Part shown: piece by piece, positions 16,812-25,450 of the stretch | Layout of the letters: every line of letters begins with the position of its first letter | Position numbering within the stretch: the stretch's first letter is position 1 | Origin: an uncultured Eubacterium sp. | Lineage (GTDB): Bacteria > Bacillota > Clostridia > Lachnospirales > Lachnospiraceae | Direction of reading: 5' to 3' | NCBI GenBank assembly: GCA_947385775.1 | Contig: CANDMI010000041.1 | Coordinates: 1 to 34,201, forward strand | Length of the DNA: 34,201 nt | Translations under genes and position numbers: made by a program | The notes under the pieces: model-generated | What the model was told of the DNA's origin: nothing | The model's database searches: none | Seen by the model: only the letters and a program-made list of their open reading frames with translations

Positions 16812-17414
16812 CTAATGGCTATACGGCATGTGTTTTCGCACAAGCCCCTGCCATTTTTCCAGGTAGTTGTTCCTCAACACCTCCCGTCTTATAAACGCAA
16901 ACGTCTCTTCCTCTCCCTTTTTTGCCAACATATGAAGCAGGATTTCCAACTGCTTTCTGGAATGGTCGTCGATCAGCATGTATTCTTTTCGCTTTTCATA
17001 ATATTCCAGCGCATCGGAGTCCTTATATTCCGCCCCGTGGTAATTTTTGGACGCGCTGATGCGGTCTACAAACATTTCCACAAGGTATTTCACCGGCATC
17101 CGCATGCCCGCCACATGCCGGTTTTCCATAGGGCCTATCGTGTAATCGATCCAATACTCAGCATGGTGCTTATTGCGCCCTTTATGATGGAGCCAGGCGG
17201 TGGAATAACCGATTGCCTTTCGTTCGCCATTATGGGGGCTTTGCCCCTCCAAATAATATTTTATGCCAATGCGAAGCTCAGGCCAGGTGTATTTTGACAG
17301 GTCATGGGTCAATCCCTGCCAGTACAGCCCAAGCTTAAAGCAGCCTTCCCGCACGAGCCTTCTGTGGTTTCCAATCGTCATTAAATGGCTTTTTGCATTC
17401 TGCACATATCCCAT
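16812..17414 (-). CDS. DUF5662 family protein
   Basis: A 200-residue soluble protein that I recognise as the DUF5662 family by the conserved pattern THDLSKYTWPEL (HDxSK), the tandem His segment AWLHHKGRNKHHAEYW, and MPVKYLVEMFVDRISASKNY. The clustered His/Asp pairs resemble a metal-binding, HD-like arrangement, but the biochemical function is not known to me. ATG 17414 (MGYVQNAKS) is preferred over a TTG at 17438 because AGGAG lies 7 nt before it. It lies between the GH13 gene and sigK on the same strand. No signal peptide or membrane helix. Confidence 0.8.
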   Translation of the reverse strand: MGYVQNAKSHLMTIGNHRRLVREGCFKLGLYWQGLTHDLSKYTWPELRIGIKYYLEGQSPHNGERKAIGYSTAWLHHKGRNKHHAEYWIDYTIGPMENRHVAGMRMPVKYLVEMFVDRISASKNYHGAEYKDSDALEYYEKRKEYMLIDDHSRKQLEILLHMLAKKGEEETFAFIRREVLRNNYLEKWQGLVRKHMPYSH

Positions 17415-17453
17415 ATATCCGCTCCTATCCTGATTCAATAAGTAGCCGCATCA

Positions 17454-19442
17454 CTATTTTCCGACTAAAATGACAATGGACTGCGGCAGTACCGCAATCT
17501 GCGTTTCCCGTCCAATTTCGATCTTATCATATTCTTTGTAAAACGGCTTTTCTTTATCCGCCGTATTGACCGCCATATACCATTTCTTTTTGCCAGGCAG
17601 TTTTGGCAGCGCAAGGAACTGCGTCCCGATATAAAAATTCATGCCGACGAAAATATAATCGTCCTCCGTGCCGTCTTCCCGAAGGGCATAAGCGCCGCAG
17701 TATAAAATCCCAATCGCCTGCTGGTACATGTTTGGCGCCATCGTCCACGCATTTTCCCCGTGATAAGACAGATCCGGGCAGCCTTTCGAAGCATAATCCG
17801 CAAGCTGCATTGGCCTGCCGCTGCTTAAGACCGGATGCGCCTTTCGAAAGCCGATCATATCCTGTACGAATTCGGTAAGGGATTTACGGCGTTTTAAATC
17901 CTTCCAATTCACCCAGCCGGTATGGTTATCCTGGCAATAGCAGTTATTGTTGCCCTCCTGGGAATTTCCAAACTCATCCCCGGCCATCAAAAGCGGCACG
18001 CCCTGGCCTAACATCACGATCACCACCGCGTTTCGAACCAGTTTTTTGCGGTATTCCAAAATATTTTTTTTGCGAGTTGCGCCTTCCGCGCCGCAGTTGC
18101 AGCTATAGTTCCACTCGATGCCGTCCCTGTTTCCTTCGCCGTTTGCTTCGTTATGCTTTTGCCCATAGCAAAACAGATCCGCAAGCGTAAACCCGTTGTT
18201 ATTCGCCAGGTAATTTACAAACCCAAACACCGGGTTTTGCCGCCTAAGCTGGTTTAACAATTCCACAATGTTGCAGTCTATCCTGCTTAGCATTTTGCGC
18301 GACGCATATAAAAAATCGTCGTTATAGATAAAAAGGTGCGGGTAGCTCGTTTTCTTCCCAAACAAATGCGCGTCAAACCCGCTGGCGAACAGCTTTGTGC
18401 GCCTTAAGATCAAATCCTGCGCCATGGCGTTCGCAGGCAGCCTTGCGCCAACCAGATGGAAGCCGTCCACATGATAATGGATCACCCAGTAACGGAGTAT
18501 TTCGATCACGATGTTTTGGTTCATCTTTTCGTCAAAATACATTTCCAACACGCATTCCATATGATTTTTATGAAGCTCGTAAATCAGGGTCTTTAATTCC
18601 ACGGATGGTTCCCCTTCTGAGCAATAAGAAGCCTTGGGCGCATAGTAATCCCCTGGGATGTATCCCCAGCAGTTTACTTTAAACCGCTTTTCTTTCTCTA
18701 ATTTTTCTTTTACTTCTTTATCCGCTCCATTATCTTTATTTGATTTATTTCGTTTATCCGGTTTTTCAGATATATTTAATTGGCCATTATCTATTTTATG
18801 ATGATATGCCTGGTCTACTAAAAGCCCTTCTTTCGCATTCTGGCTCCAGCCCGCGATATCCAGCCCGTTTTCATCAAGGGGCATGACTTCCTCAAATTCA
18901 TAAACCGGCATCAGCTCCAATGTCGTTACGCCAAGCTCCTTAAGATAAGGGATCTTGTCTATAATGCCCGCAAACGTGCCTTTCCGTTTCCCAACCGCGC
19001 CCGCGTCCATCGTAAAGCTGCGCACATTTAACTTATACATGACCATTTTTTCCCTTGGGATTTCCGGGAAACGGTCGTTTTTCCAATCAAACTCGGTAAA
19101 ATCAAACCCGCTTCGGATCCGTCCCGCTTCAAGCAGCCTGCCCGGATCCGCCCACTTTTCACGCCCAATGACCTTATGCGCATGGGGATCAAGCGTCACT
19201 TTTCCATCAATTTCATAATTATAATTACATCTTTTCCAATTTAGCCCTTTAATGCCTATCGACCGTAGCGCCCCGATGCAATATTCGTCTGGAACAGGGA
19301 TACGAGTCTTTTTTCCCCCCGCGGTATACAGCCAAATCGCACACTTTTGTTCTTTTTCGCCCTCAAATGTAAAGTACACGACGTCCGCCGCCTTAGATAC
19401 ACCGATGCTTGCATAATTTCCTTCAATGATCGTATATTCCAT
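17454..19442 (-). CDS. GH13 glycogen-debranching-like protein, predicted catalytically dead
   Basis: The 662-residue product has the layout of GlgX/TreX/pullulanase-type GH13 proteins. It has an N-terminal beta-domain (1-110, LDPHAHKVIGREKW) and a barrel with GVTTLELMPVYEF (171-183), NCWGYIPGDYYAPKASY (257-273), KHNEANGEGNRDG (429-441) and GVPLLMAGDEFGNSQ (481-495), plus a C-terminal beta-domain. The catalytic motifs are altered. The region II nucleophile position (DGFRFD in the family) is DGFHLV with Val331. The region III Glu is missing from LFIYNDD (370-376). The region IV HD is NN (415-416). Region I lacks DVVYNH. A Lys/Asn/Glu-rich insert (216-256) of AT-rich DNA precedes NCWGY. The frame is intact, arguing against simple decay. 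Likely role: a glycan-binding or regulatory pseudoenzyme (inference). Confidence 0.85.
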   Translation of the reverse strand: MEYTIIEGNYASIGVSKAADVVYFTFEGEKEQKCAIWLYTAGGKKTRIPVPDEYCIGALRSIGIKGLNWKRCNYNYEIDGKVTLDPHAHKVIGREKWADPGRLLEAGRIRSGFDFTEFDWKNDRFPEIPREKMVMYKLNVRSFTMDAGAVGKRKGTFAGIIDKIPYLKELGVTTLELMPVYEFEEVMPLDENGLDIAGWSQNAKEGLLVDQAYHHKIDNGQLNISEKPDKRNKSNKDNGADKEVKEKLEKEKRFKVNCWGYIPGDYYAPKASYCSEGEPSVELKTLIYELHKNHMECVLEMYFDEKMNQNIVIEILRYWVIHYHVDGFHLVGARLPANAMAQDLILRRTKLFASGFDAHLFGKKTSYPHLFIYNDDFLYASRKMLSRIDCNIVELLNQLRRQNPVFGFVNYLANNNGFTLADLFCYGQKHNEANGEGNRDGIEWNYSCNCGAEGATRKKNILEYRKKLVRNAVVIVMLGQGVPLLMAGDEFGNSQEGNNNCYCQDNHTGWVNWKDLKRRKSLTEFVQDMIGFRKAHPVLSSGRPMQLADYASKGCPDLSYHGENAWTMAPNMYQQAIGILYCGAYALREDGTEDDYIFVGMNFYIGTQFLALPKLPGKKKWYMAVNTADKEKPFYKEYDKIEIGRETQIAVLPQSIVILVGK

Positions 19443-19513
19443 ACACTTTTCCGCCTTTTCTTATCTGTCTGTCAAACTGGAACCTCATCTTTACTGTATA
19501 CCTTATGTATGCT

Positions 19514-21391
19514 CTATCTATTGCTTATTATAGCATCATCTTTGTTCATTTGTATATCATTTTCCAGAATTTCTTGCAAAAAACATGATGGTTCCACCTG
19601 CTTGCCACGCATGACGTCCACATAAGAAAGATACAGCCGTCTTTTTGCCCGCGTCATCCCCACATACAGCATCCGCCGCTCTTCCTCGATCTCTTCCTCT
19701 AAGACGGCTTTTTTATAAGGAATCTGTCCTTCATTTAAATCCGGTATCATGACCAGGTCGTATTCCAACCCTTTTGCGCCGTGCAGCGTCATGATCGAGA
19801 TACTGTCCGTATTTTCCTGTTGTTTTTGGCAATCCTGCTTTTTCTTTAATTCCTCTGTATAAGAAACCGTAAAATCCATCCACTCTTGCAGCGTGCGATA
19901 TTCCCTCACGCTCTCTTGAAGCTCCTCTAACACTTCAAACAATTCCTCAGACGGAATCTGCCTGTCCGCGGCGTACTCGGTCAAAAAATCATCATAGCCA
20001 ATGCTTTTCCTTAAATAATTGACTGCCGCATAGGGCGTGATCCGCCCCAAAACCTTTAGGTCATAAAAAAGCTGCTCCACCCGCTGGGCGATCCATGGCT
20101 GCTCGCTGTAATATTCCTGCCACGCGTCAAAATCCACTGACGCGCAGCCTAAGCTCTCCCTGCTGATGTAGCGCTTTGGACGGTTCATAATGCGAAGCGC
20201 GTCCGCCCTCCCCCGCCCACCGAGCGCAAACCTAAAATACGCCTTTAAATCTTGCGCGATCCAGTGCTCATACAGGCTTGGTATCCGCTCCTTTGTGCGA
20301 AACGGCAGATTATACTCCATTAATTTTGCGATAAACGCCCCCGGCTGGATGTTCGTCCGGTAAAGAACCGCCACCTCGCGGTAGCTCCCCCCGCGCTCCA
20401 CAAAGGAGCGGATCACATCCACCAAAGCTTTATTTTCCTCATACACCTGTCCAAAATGGCTAAGATATACAGACTTTCCATCCGCGCCAGCGCTTTCGAC
20501 CTGCTTTTTGTACCTGCTTTGGTTGTGCAATATCAGCTTTCCCGCCAGTTGGACGACCTGTTTTGGGCAGCGGTAATTTACAGGCAGCTGTATGATTTTC
20601 GCCTTAGGGTAATCCTTTGGAAAATTCAACATCAGCTCCGGCTTTGAGCCTCGGAAACGGTAAATGGATTGGTCGTCGTCCCCTACCGCGAATAAATTCG
20701 CCGACTCGCCGGCTAATAGGCGTATGATCTGGTATTGCAGCTGGTTAATGTCCTGAAATTCATCCACCATGATATAAGGAAATCTCCGCTGCCAGGCTAA
20801 CCGGATATCGACGCGCTGCTCCAACAGCTCTTTGGTGTATACTAAGATATCGTCAAAATCGATCAGCCTTTCCGCGTTCATATAGCAGCAATATTCCCGG
20901 TAAACCGTCTGAAACGTCTCTTTGCCGCAATGCACCGGATAATAGTTTTCCACGGCAATCCCGCCGTTTTTCAATACGCTGATCTCACCTAACATCTCGC
21001 TGCAAAATTCCGTTTCATCCTCACAGGAAATCTTATTTTTTGCAATGATCTCGCGCAAAAACTGGTATTTTGTTTCTTCACGGGCAATGTTTGCGCCAGA
21101 ATAATGGTACGCGTGCTTTAATATGGCAAAAAATACCGCATGAAACGTGCCAAAGGTGATCCCCTGGAATCTGTGCCCGGTCATCCTTTCAAACCGTTTA
21201 CGCATTTCGGTCGCGGCAGCCTTTGTAAACGTCACGACCAATATTCCCCTTGGGTCTACGTTACATTCCGCGATCAACCGCTCGCTGCGCTTTGTTATAA
21301 CCGCCGTCTTGCCGCTCCCCGGCCCCGCCAGAACAAGACACGGCCCATCTTTATGGCAAACCGCCAGGACTTGCTGCGGATTAAAGTCCAT
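19514..21391 (-). CDS. UvrD/Rep/PcrA-family superfamily 1 helicase (compact)
   Basis: An ATP-dependent 3'-5' DNA helicase of the UvrD family. From ATG 21391 (625 residues): Q-motif FNPQQVLAV; Walker A AGPGSGKT (22-29); motif Ia VVTFTKAAATEMRKRF; Walker B with MVDEFQDINQLQ; motif III DDDQSIYRFRGSKPE; motif IV VNYRCP; then ISIMTLHGAKGLEYDLVMIP and EEERRMLYVGMTRAKRRLYL near the end. It stops soon after the last helicase motif. It is therefore about 100 residues shorter than PcrA and lacks the usual C-terminal extension. An upstream in-frame start (21502) is unsupported; AAGGA lies before 21391. It may be a second, specialised UvrD-like protein rather than the main PcrA. Confidence 0.93.
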   Translation of the reverse strand: MDFNPQQVLAVCHKDGPCLVLAGPGSGKTAVITKRSERLIAECNVDPRGILVVTFTKAAATEMRKRFERMTGHRFQGITFGTFHAVFFAILKHAYHYSGANIAREETKYQFLREIIAKNKISCEDETEFCSEMLGEISVLKNGGIAVENYYPVHCGKETFQTVYREYCCYMNAERLIDFDDILVYTKELLEQRVDIRLAWQRRFPYIMVDEFQDINQLQYQIIRLLAGESANLFAVGDDDQSIYRFRGSKPELMLNFPKDYPKAKIIQLPVNYRCPKQVVQLAGKLILHNQSRYKKQVESAGADGKSVYLSHFGQVYEENKALVDVIRSFVERGGSYREVAVLYRTNIQPGAFIAKLMEYNLPFRTKERIPSLYEHWIAQDLKAYFRFALGGRGRADALRIMNRPKRYISRESLGCASVDFDAWQEYYSEQPWIAQRVEQLFYDLKVLGRITPYAAVNYLRKSIGYDDFLTEYAADRQIPSEELFEVLEELQESVREYRTLQEWMDFTVSYTEELKKKQDCQKQQENTDSISIMTLHGAKGLEYDLVMIPDLNEGQIPYKKAVLEEEIEEERRMLYVGMTRAKRRLYLSYVDVMRGKQVEPSCFLQEILENDIQMNKDDAIISNR

Positions 21392-21413
21392 ATATTTTAT
21401 CCTTTTCTTCCTT

Positions 21414-21442
21414 ATTATAACGTAACTTTTTACGGCTATGAA
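21414..21442 (-). promoter_or_regulatory. Probable sigma-A promoter of the helicase gene
   Basis: TTCATA (21442-21437) and TATAAT (21419-21414) on the minus strand, 17 bp apart, ending about 22 bp before the helicase start. Confidence 0.6.
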
Positions 21443-21446
21443 AACA

Positions 21447-21510
21447 CCTGCCCTGGCGTTCCTTTTTGCATAAGCGCGAAAGCGTATGCATAAGAACGCC
21501 AAAAAGCAGG
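21447..21510. repeat. 64-nt nested imperfect palindrome between hydrogenase and helicase genes
   Basis: Nested pairs: CCTGC/GCAGG outside, then GGCGTTC (21455-21461)/GAACGCC (21494-21500), then TGCATA/TATGCA, then CGC-GAAA-GCG at the tip. No clear T run follows on either strand, so it is not a textbook terminator, although it lies 3' of the hydrogenase gene. Confidence 0.65.
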
Positions 21511-21597
21511 CTGATACGTATTTTTTTCTATATTAATCCGTATTTTGAATCCGTTTTATTTTATTATTTATTACCGTATTCCCGATTGCCTTTTTCC

Positions 21598-23046
21598 TTA
21601 TGCGCGGTGCATAGAGAACTGGTCCATCGGATGATTGGAAAGGTTTCCATGCACGTTACGGTCATCGGCCTTTGCAAGCAGCGCATCCCGGTCTTTTCTG
21701 GATTTCATCTTATCCTTAAAGCTGCTTGGCCCGCCAACGCAGCCGCCTTCGCATGCCATGCCCTCGATAAAGTCTTCCGGCAGTTTGCCCGCCCGCATAA
21801 GCAGCAGGGCTTTTTTGCATTCCGCCGCGCCGTTTGCTTTGCAGACCTTTGCGTCCATCTCTTTATCCGTTTCCTTTAAACACTGTAAAACAGCTTCTGT
21901 AACGCCGCCGGAATTTCCGAACCGTTTTCCGAAAATACTAGCTTCTTGGTAATCATTTTCCGCCGGCTCTAACGCAACGTCCTTTGCTTTCATAATGACG
22001 CGGATCTCGCTGTAAGTCAATACCGCATCCGCATTGCCCTCGATCTTTTGGTCTTTCACTTCGGACTTTTTCGCGATGCAAGGCCCGATGAACACAGTAT
22101 ACGCATCCGGCTCCATCGCCTTGATCATACGGGAAACGCCGCACATCGGAGACACCGTCGTAGATATATTGTCCGCAAGCTGCGGGAAATGACGGCGCAC
22201 CATATTTACAAACGCCGGACAGCAGGACGTGGTCATCTTCTTGCCCTCTTTGTAAGCCTCCGCCCATTCATCCGCTTCGCTTGCCGCAGTCATGTCACCG
22301 CCAAGGCCAACTTCTATCACGTCTGTAAATCCAACCTTTTTCAACGCGTTTTTCCAGCTTTGCATCGTAATGTCCGCGCCAAACTGCCCTTCTGTAGCCG
22401 GAGCCACCATCGCATACACCTTTGCGCCGGATTTTAATTTTTCAATGACATCCACAATAAACGTTTCCGATCCGATCGCGCCAAACGGGCAATTATGGAT
22501 GCACTGACCGCACTGGATGCATTTTTCTCTGTCGATCACGGAAATATTGTATTCGTCATATGTAATCGCATCCACTGGACAAGCAACCTTGCACGGACGC
22601 TTTAACCCAACGATCGCATTGTACGGGCAAGCCTTTGCGCACTGTCCGCATTCCTTACATTTTGCCGGATCAATATGGGATCTGTCATGCCCGATCGTGA
22701 TCGCGCCAAATTTACATGCGTTTACGCATGCTTTCCCAAGACAGTTTTGGCAGTTATCCGTTACCGAATAGCTGGAGATCGGACAGCCTTCACATGCGGA
22801 GCCGATGACCTGGATAATATTTCCATCGTCTGTTTCGCCTACGCTTTTGCCTTCCGCAAGGCGCACCCTCTGGCGGATAATTTCCCTTTCCTTATAAATA
22901 CAGCAGCGGAAATTTGGCACAGGGCCAGGAATCAACTTTTCTGGTATGAAGTCTCGTTTTTCTTCGAGTTCGCCTGCGAACGCAAGCTTTGCCACCTCGT
23001 ACAATACGTCATGCTTAATCCGGATTACATTTTCATCATTATACAT
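21598..23046 (-). CDS. [FeFe]-hydrogenase with N-terminal ferredoxin-like Fe-S domain (group B-like)
   Basis: A 482-residue cytoplasmic enzyme expected to interconvert protons and H2. The N-terminal part (85-190) holds several [4Fe-4S]-type cysteine sets: CEGC at 85-88, Cys 99/102/107/111, Cys 130/133/136/140, Cys 152/156 and Cys 176/179/182/186. The H-cluster domain shows L1 TSCCPAF (273-279), L2 GPCIAKKSE (321-329) and L3 EGMACEGGCVGGP (428-440), so all four H-cluster cysteines are kept. The departures from canonical TSCCPxW and GGGxP resemble the little-studied group B enzymes (for example clostridial CpIII). No HydE/F/G maturases or NuoE/F-type partners are nearby, suggesting a stand-alone enzyme using ferredoxin. 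GGGGGA lies 6 nt before the ATG. Confidence 0.9.
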   Translation of the reverse strand: MYNDENVIRIKHDVLYEVAKLAFAGELEEKRDFIPEKLIPGPVPNFRCCIYKEREIIRQRVRLAEGKSVGETDDGNIIQVIGSACEGCPISSYSVTDNCQNCLGKACVNACKFGAITIGHDRSHIDPAKCKECGQCAKACPYNAIVGLKRPCKVACPVDAITYDEYNISVIDREKCIQCGQCIHNCPFGAIGSETFIVDVIEKLKSGAKVYAMVAPATEGQFGADITMQSWKNALKKVGFTDVIEVGLGGDMTAASEADEWAEAYKEGKKMTTSCCPAFVNMVRRHFPQLADNISTTVSPMCGVSRMIKAMEPDAYTVFIGPCIAKKSEVKDQKIEGNADAVLTYSEIRVIMKAKDVALEPAENDYQEASIFGKRFGNSGGVTEAVLQCLKETDKEMDAKVCKANGAAECKKALLLMRAGKLPEDFIEGMACEGGCVGGPSSFKDKMKSRKDRDALLAKADDRNVHGNLSNHPMDQFSMHRA

Positions 23047-23220
23047 TCAAAGTCCCCCATCTAAATTTGATTCTGCCAATCTTTGCCTGATCATATTTCA
23101 CAATCAGAGCAACACTGCTGGCATTGTTTCTGTGTAATATTTATTATTATAATATAAATGGGGAATAAAATCTACATTTTTTGCTGTTGTACCGAAAAAA
23201 ATACCTTCACATATTTATTT
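23047..23220. other. AT-rich spacer before the hydrogenase gene
   Basis: 174 bp between bga and the hydrogenase. It holds TATAAT-like sequences on the minus strand (around 23146-23153) but no convincing -35, and no Rex-type palindrome was found. It probably contains the hydrogenase promoter. Confidence 0.35.
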
Positions 23221-25239
23221 TTAAATCCGTTCCAAAATTTTTACATCCTTCGCCCCCAAAACAAGCTTTCCGCCCTCATAAACCTCTCCCGTGATCAGAT
23301 CCCGCATAGGCGCAGGCAGGCTGACCTTTGCCTCTTGCTGATTATGGTTTAATACGTAAATAAGCCGCCCATTTTCATTCTCGCGGCTTGTGGCCTCCAC
23401 GCCCGCGGGCGTTTCCAAAACAGGCTCGATCCCCTGCTTCTTACATAGATCCGCTAAAAACGCGCTGTAAAACGCTTCATTGGAAGCCGTCGCCAGATAA
23501 TACGCCTGTCCATTCCCAAAATCATTTCTTGTGACCGCCGGCATGCCTTTATAAAAATCTTTTTGATATCCGCCCTCGTCCTCCTCTTTCGCCCCTTCCA
23601 GATGCAAAAGGTCACAGAGCAAAAATGCAGGATATTTCTTTCCACGGTAAATAAATTCATTTTCCACGCCCTTTTCAAGCGCATCCTCTTCCTCTACCCA
23701 GACGCCTAAAATATCCCGCAGCTTTCCCGGATATCCAAAAAGCGTAACCAGATCGTTTTCCTGCACGATCCCGCTGAAAAAGGTGGTCAAAAACGCGCCG
23801 CCTTCTTTTACAAACTTTCGGATAAGATGATCATTTTCCCCTTTTACCATATAATAGACCGGGGCGATCGCAAGCTTGTAGCCAGAAAGGTCTGTGTCCA
23901 CGCCAACAATGTCCACGTTAAAATTTTGACAGCGCAGCGCCTTATAAAAACGCAGGCATTCGTCCAAATACCGCAAATCGACGCTTGGGCCCGCGGAGTA
24001 TTCGATCCCCCACCAGTTGTCCCAGTCAAACAAAATCGCGATATCCGATTTCGTGCGCATCGAAAGCGTGCGCGTCCCAAGAGACTTTAGCTCCTCTCCA
24101 AGCTTTGCGACCTCCCGGTACACCCGCGTATCCGCCCTTCCCGCATGGTCGATGACCGCCCCGTGGTATTTCTCGCACGCCCCAACGCTTCGGCGCATCT
24201 GGAAAAACATCACCGTATCCGCGCCATGCGCCATCGCCTGATAGCTTAAAAGCCGCATCACGCCCGGGCGCTTTAACGCGTTATAAGGAAGCCAGTTCGT
24301 CACGCTCGGCGTTTGCTCCATTAACGCAAACGGCTCCCCGCCGCCGATCCCGCGCATCAGATCGTGGTTAAACGCAATCTGCGCGTAATGCGCCTCATTG
24401 GACGGATAATTGTCCCAGGAAACAAAATCCATTTCCTTTGCCCACCTAAAATAATCCAAAGGCTTGTACGCCCCCATCAGGTTCGTCGTCACCGCCGCAT
24501 CCGGAATGACTTCCTTTATGGCGTCCCGCTCCTTTTTATAACAGTTTAAAATCGAATCCGATAAAAACCTGCGGTAATCCAACGATATCCCCTGAAACGT
24601 TGTGCGGTTTTCCTCAAAATGCTCGCTTAGCATGTTTGGAGCCACAACCTCGTCCCAGTCATAAAAAGTATGTCCCCAAAACGCCGTATCCCACGCCTCG
24701 TTTAGCGAATCGATCGTTTGGTACTTCTCCCTAAGCCATACCCGAAACGCCTTTTCGCAGTTTTCACAGTAGCATTCCCCGCCATATTCATTGGAAACAT
24801 GCCATGCGACGATATTGTCATACATTCGATAGCGCTGCGCTAACTTTTTTGCCAGTAACACGGAATACTTTAAATAAGTCGGGCTGTTTGGGCAGGAATT
24901 GTGTCTTGCGCCAAATTTCCGCTTCCTTCCTTCAAAATCCACCCTTAAAATGTCCGGGTATTTTTTCGCCATCCACGCCGGATGCGCCCCTGTGGAGGTC
25001 GCAAGGCAGACCTTCATGCCGTTTTCTCTGACCATCTCCATGATCTCATCCAGCCTAGAAAAATCATACGTAGTTTCATTCGGCTGCAAGCTCGCCCAGG
25101 AAAATACATTTAACGTAACCGTGTCTATCCCCGCGCCGGAAAGCAGCTCCATATCCTCACGCCAAACCTCCTTTGGCCATTGCTCCGGGTTGTAATCCCC
25201 GCCATACGCGACCTTCCCTATTTTTTCATATGGGATCAT
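23221..25239 (-). CDS. GH42 beta-galactosidase
   Basis: Hydrolyses terminal beta-D-galactosides in the cytoplasm (no signal peptide). The 672-residue product opens with YGGDYNPEQWPKEVWREDM, diagnostic for GH42. The acid/base Glu151 lies in VAWHVSNEYGGEC and the nucleophile Glu308 in FALMEQTPS. The structural zinc site is complete: Cys116, Cys156, Cys158 and Cys161. The middle trimerisation domain and a C-terminal beta-domain (ending GGKLVLGAKDVKILERI) are present; length is normal. AAGGAG sits 7 nt before the ATG and a good promoter is upstream. No transporter or other galactoside gene is adjacent, so it appears monocistronic; the natural substrate could be a plant or host galactoside. Confidence 0.95.
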   Translation of the reverse strand: MIPYEKIGKVAYGGDYNPEQWPKEVWREDMELLSGAGIDTVTLNVFSWASLQPNETTYDFSRLDEIMEMVRENGMKVCLATSTGAHPAWMAKKYPDILRVDFEGRKRKFGARHNSCPNSPTYLKYSVLLAKKLAQRYRMYDNIVAWHVSNEYGGECYCENCEKAFRVWLREKYQTIDSLNEAWDTAFWGHTFYDWDEVVAPNMLSEHFEENRTTFQGISLDYRRFLSDSILNCYKKERDAIKEVIPDAAVTTNLMGAYKPLDYFRWAKEMDFVSWDNYPSNEAHYAQIAFNHDLMRGIGGGEPFALMEQTPSVTNWLPYNALKRPGVMRLLSYQAMAHGADTVMFFQMRRSVGACEKYHGAVIDHAGRADTRVYREVAKLGEELKSLGTRTLSMRTKSDIAILFDWDNWWGIEYSAGPSVDLRYLDECLRFYKALRCQNFNVDIVGVDTDLSGYKLAIAPVYYMVKGENDHLIRKFVKEGGAFLTTFFSGIVQENDLVTLFGYPGKLRDILGVWVEEEDALEKGVENEFIYRGKKYPAFLLCDLLHLEGAKEEDEGGYQKDFYKGMPAVTRNDFGNGQAYYLATASNEAFYSAFLADLCKKQGIEPVLETPAGVEATSRENENGRLIYVLNHNQQEAKVSLPAPMRDLITGEVYEGGKLVLGAKDVKILERI

Positions 25240-25284
25240 ATTTTTTCTCCTTCCTGCTCATTCCCGCTAATTGCTATCGGATTG

Positions 25285-25313
25285 ATTATAAACGTATTGG
25301 CTGATTTTTCCAA
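25285..25313 (-). promoter_or_regulatory. Sigma-A promoter of the beta-galactosidase gene
   Basis: TTGGAA (25313-25308) and TATAAT (25290-25285) on the minus strand with a 17-bp spacer, about 46 bp before the ATG. Confidence 0.75.
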
Positions 25314-25387
25314 CCGGAATTTTTCTTGATGTTTTTGCCAAAACCCACTTGTCCATTGCGCACTTACGATAAGCTTATAAAAATTTT

Positions 25388-25430
25388 AAAGCCCATAGCG
25401 CCTGCCTTTCGGCTTTTTGCTATGGGCTTT
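25388..25430 (-). terminator. Strong hairpin terminator after the DUF3795/TfoX-N pair
   Basis: A perfect 12-bp stem (AAAGCCCATAGC at 25388-25399, GCTATGGGCTTT at 25419-25430) closes a 19-nt loop that itself contains a GCC-GAAA-GGC mini-hairpin on the minus strand. AT-rich sequence with a T run follows. It separates the upstream gene pair from bga. Confidence 0.8.
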
Positions 25431-25450
25431 TCCTTATATTTATCCCTTGC

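Noticed and set aside
23047-23220. Rex or CRP-type operator for the hydrogenase
   Set aside because: Only a TGTGA half-site and no matching inverted half; no TTGTTAA-type palindrome.
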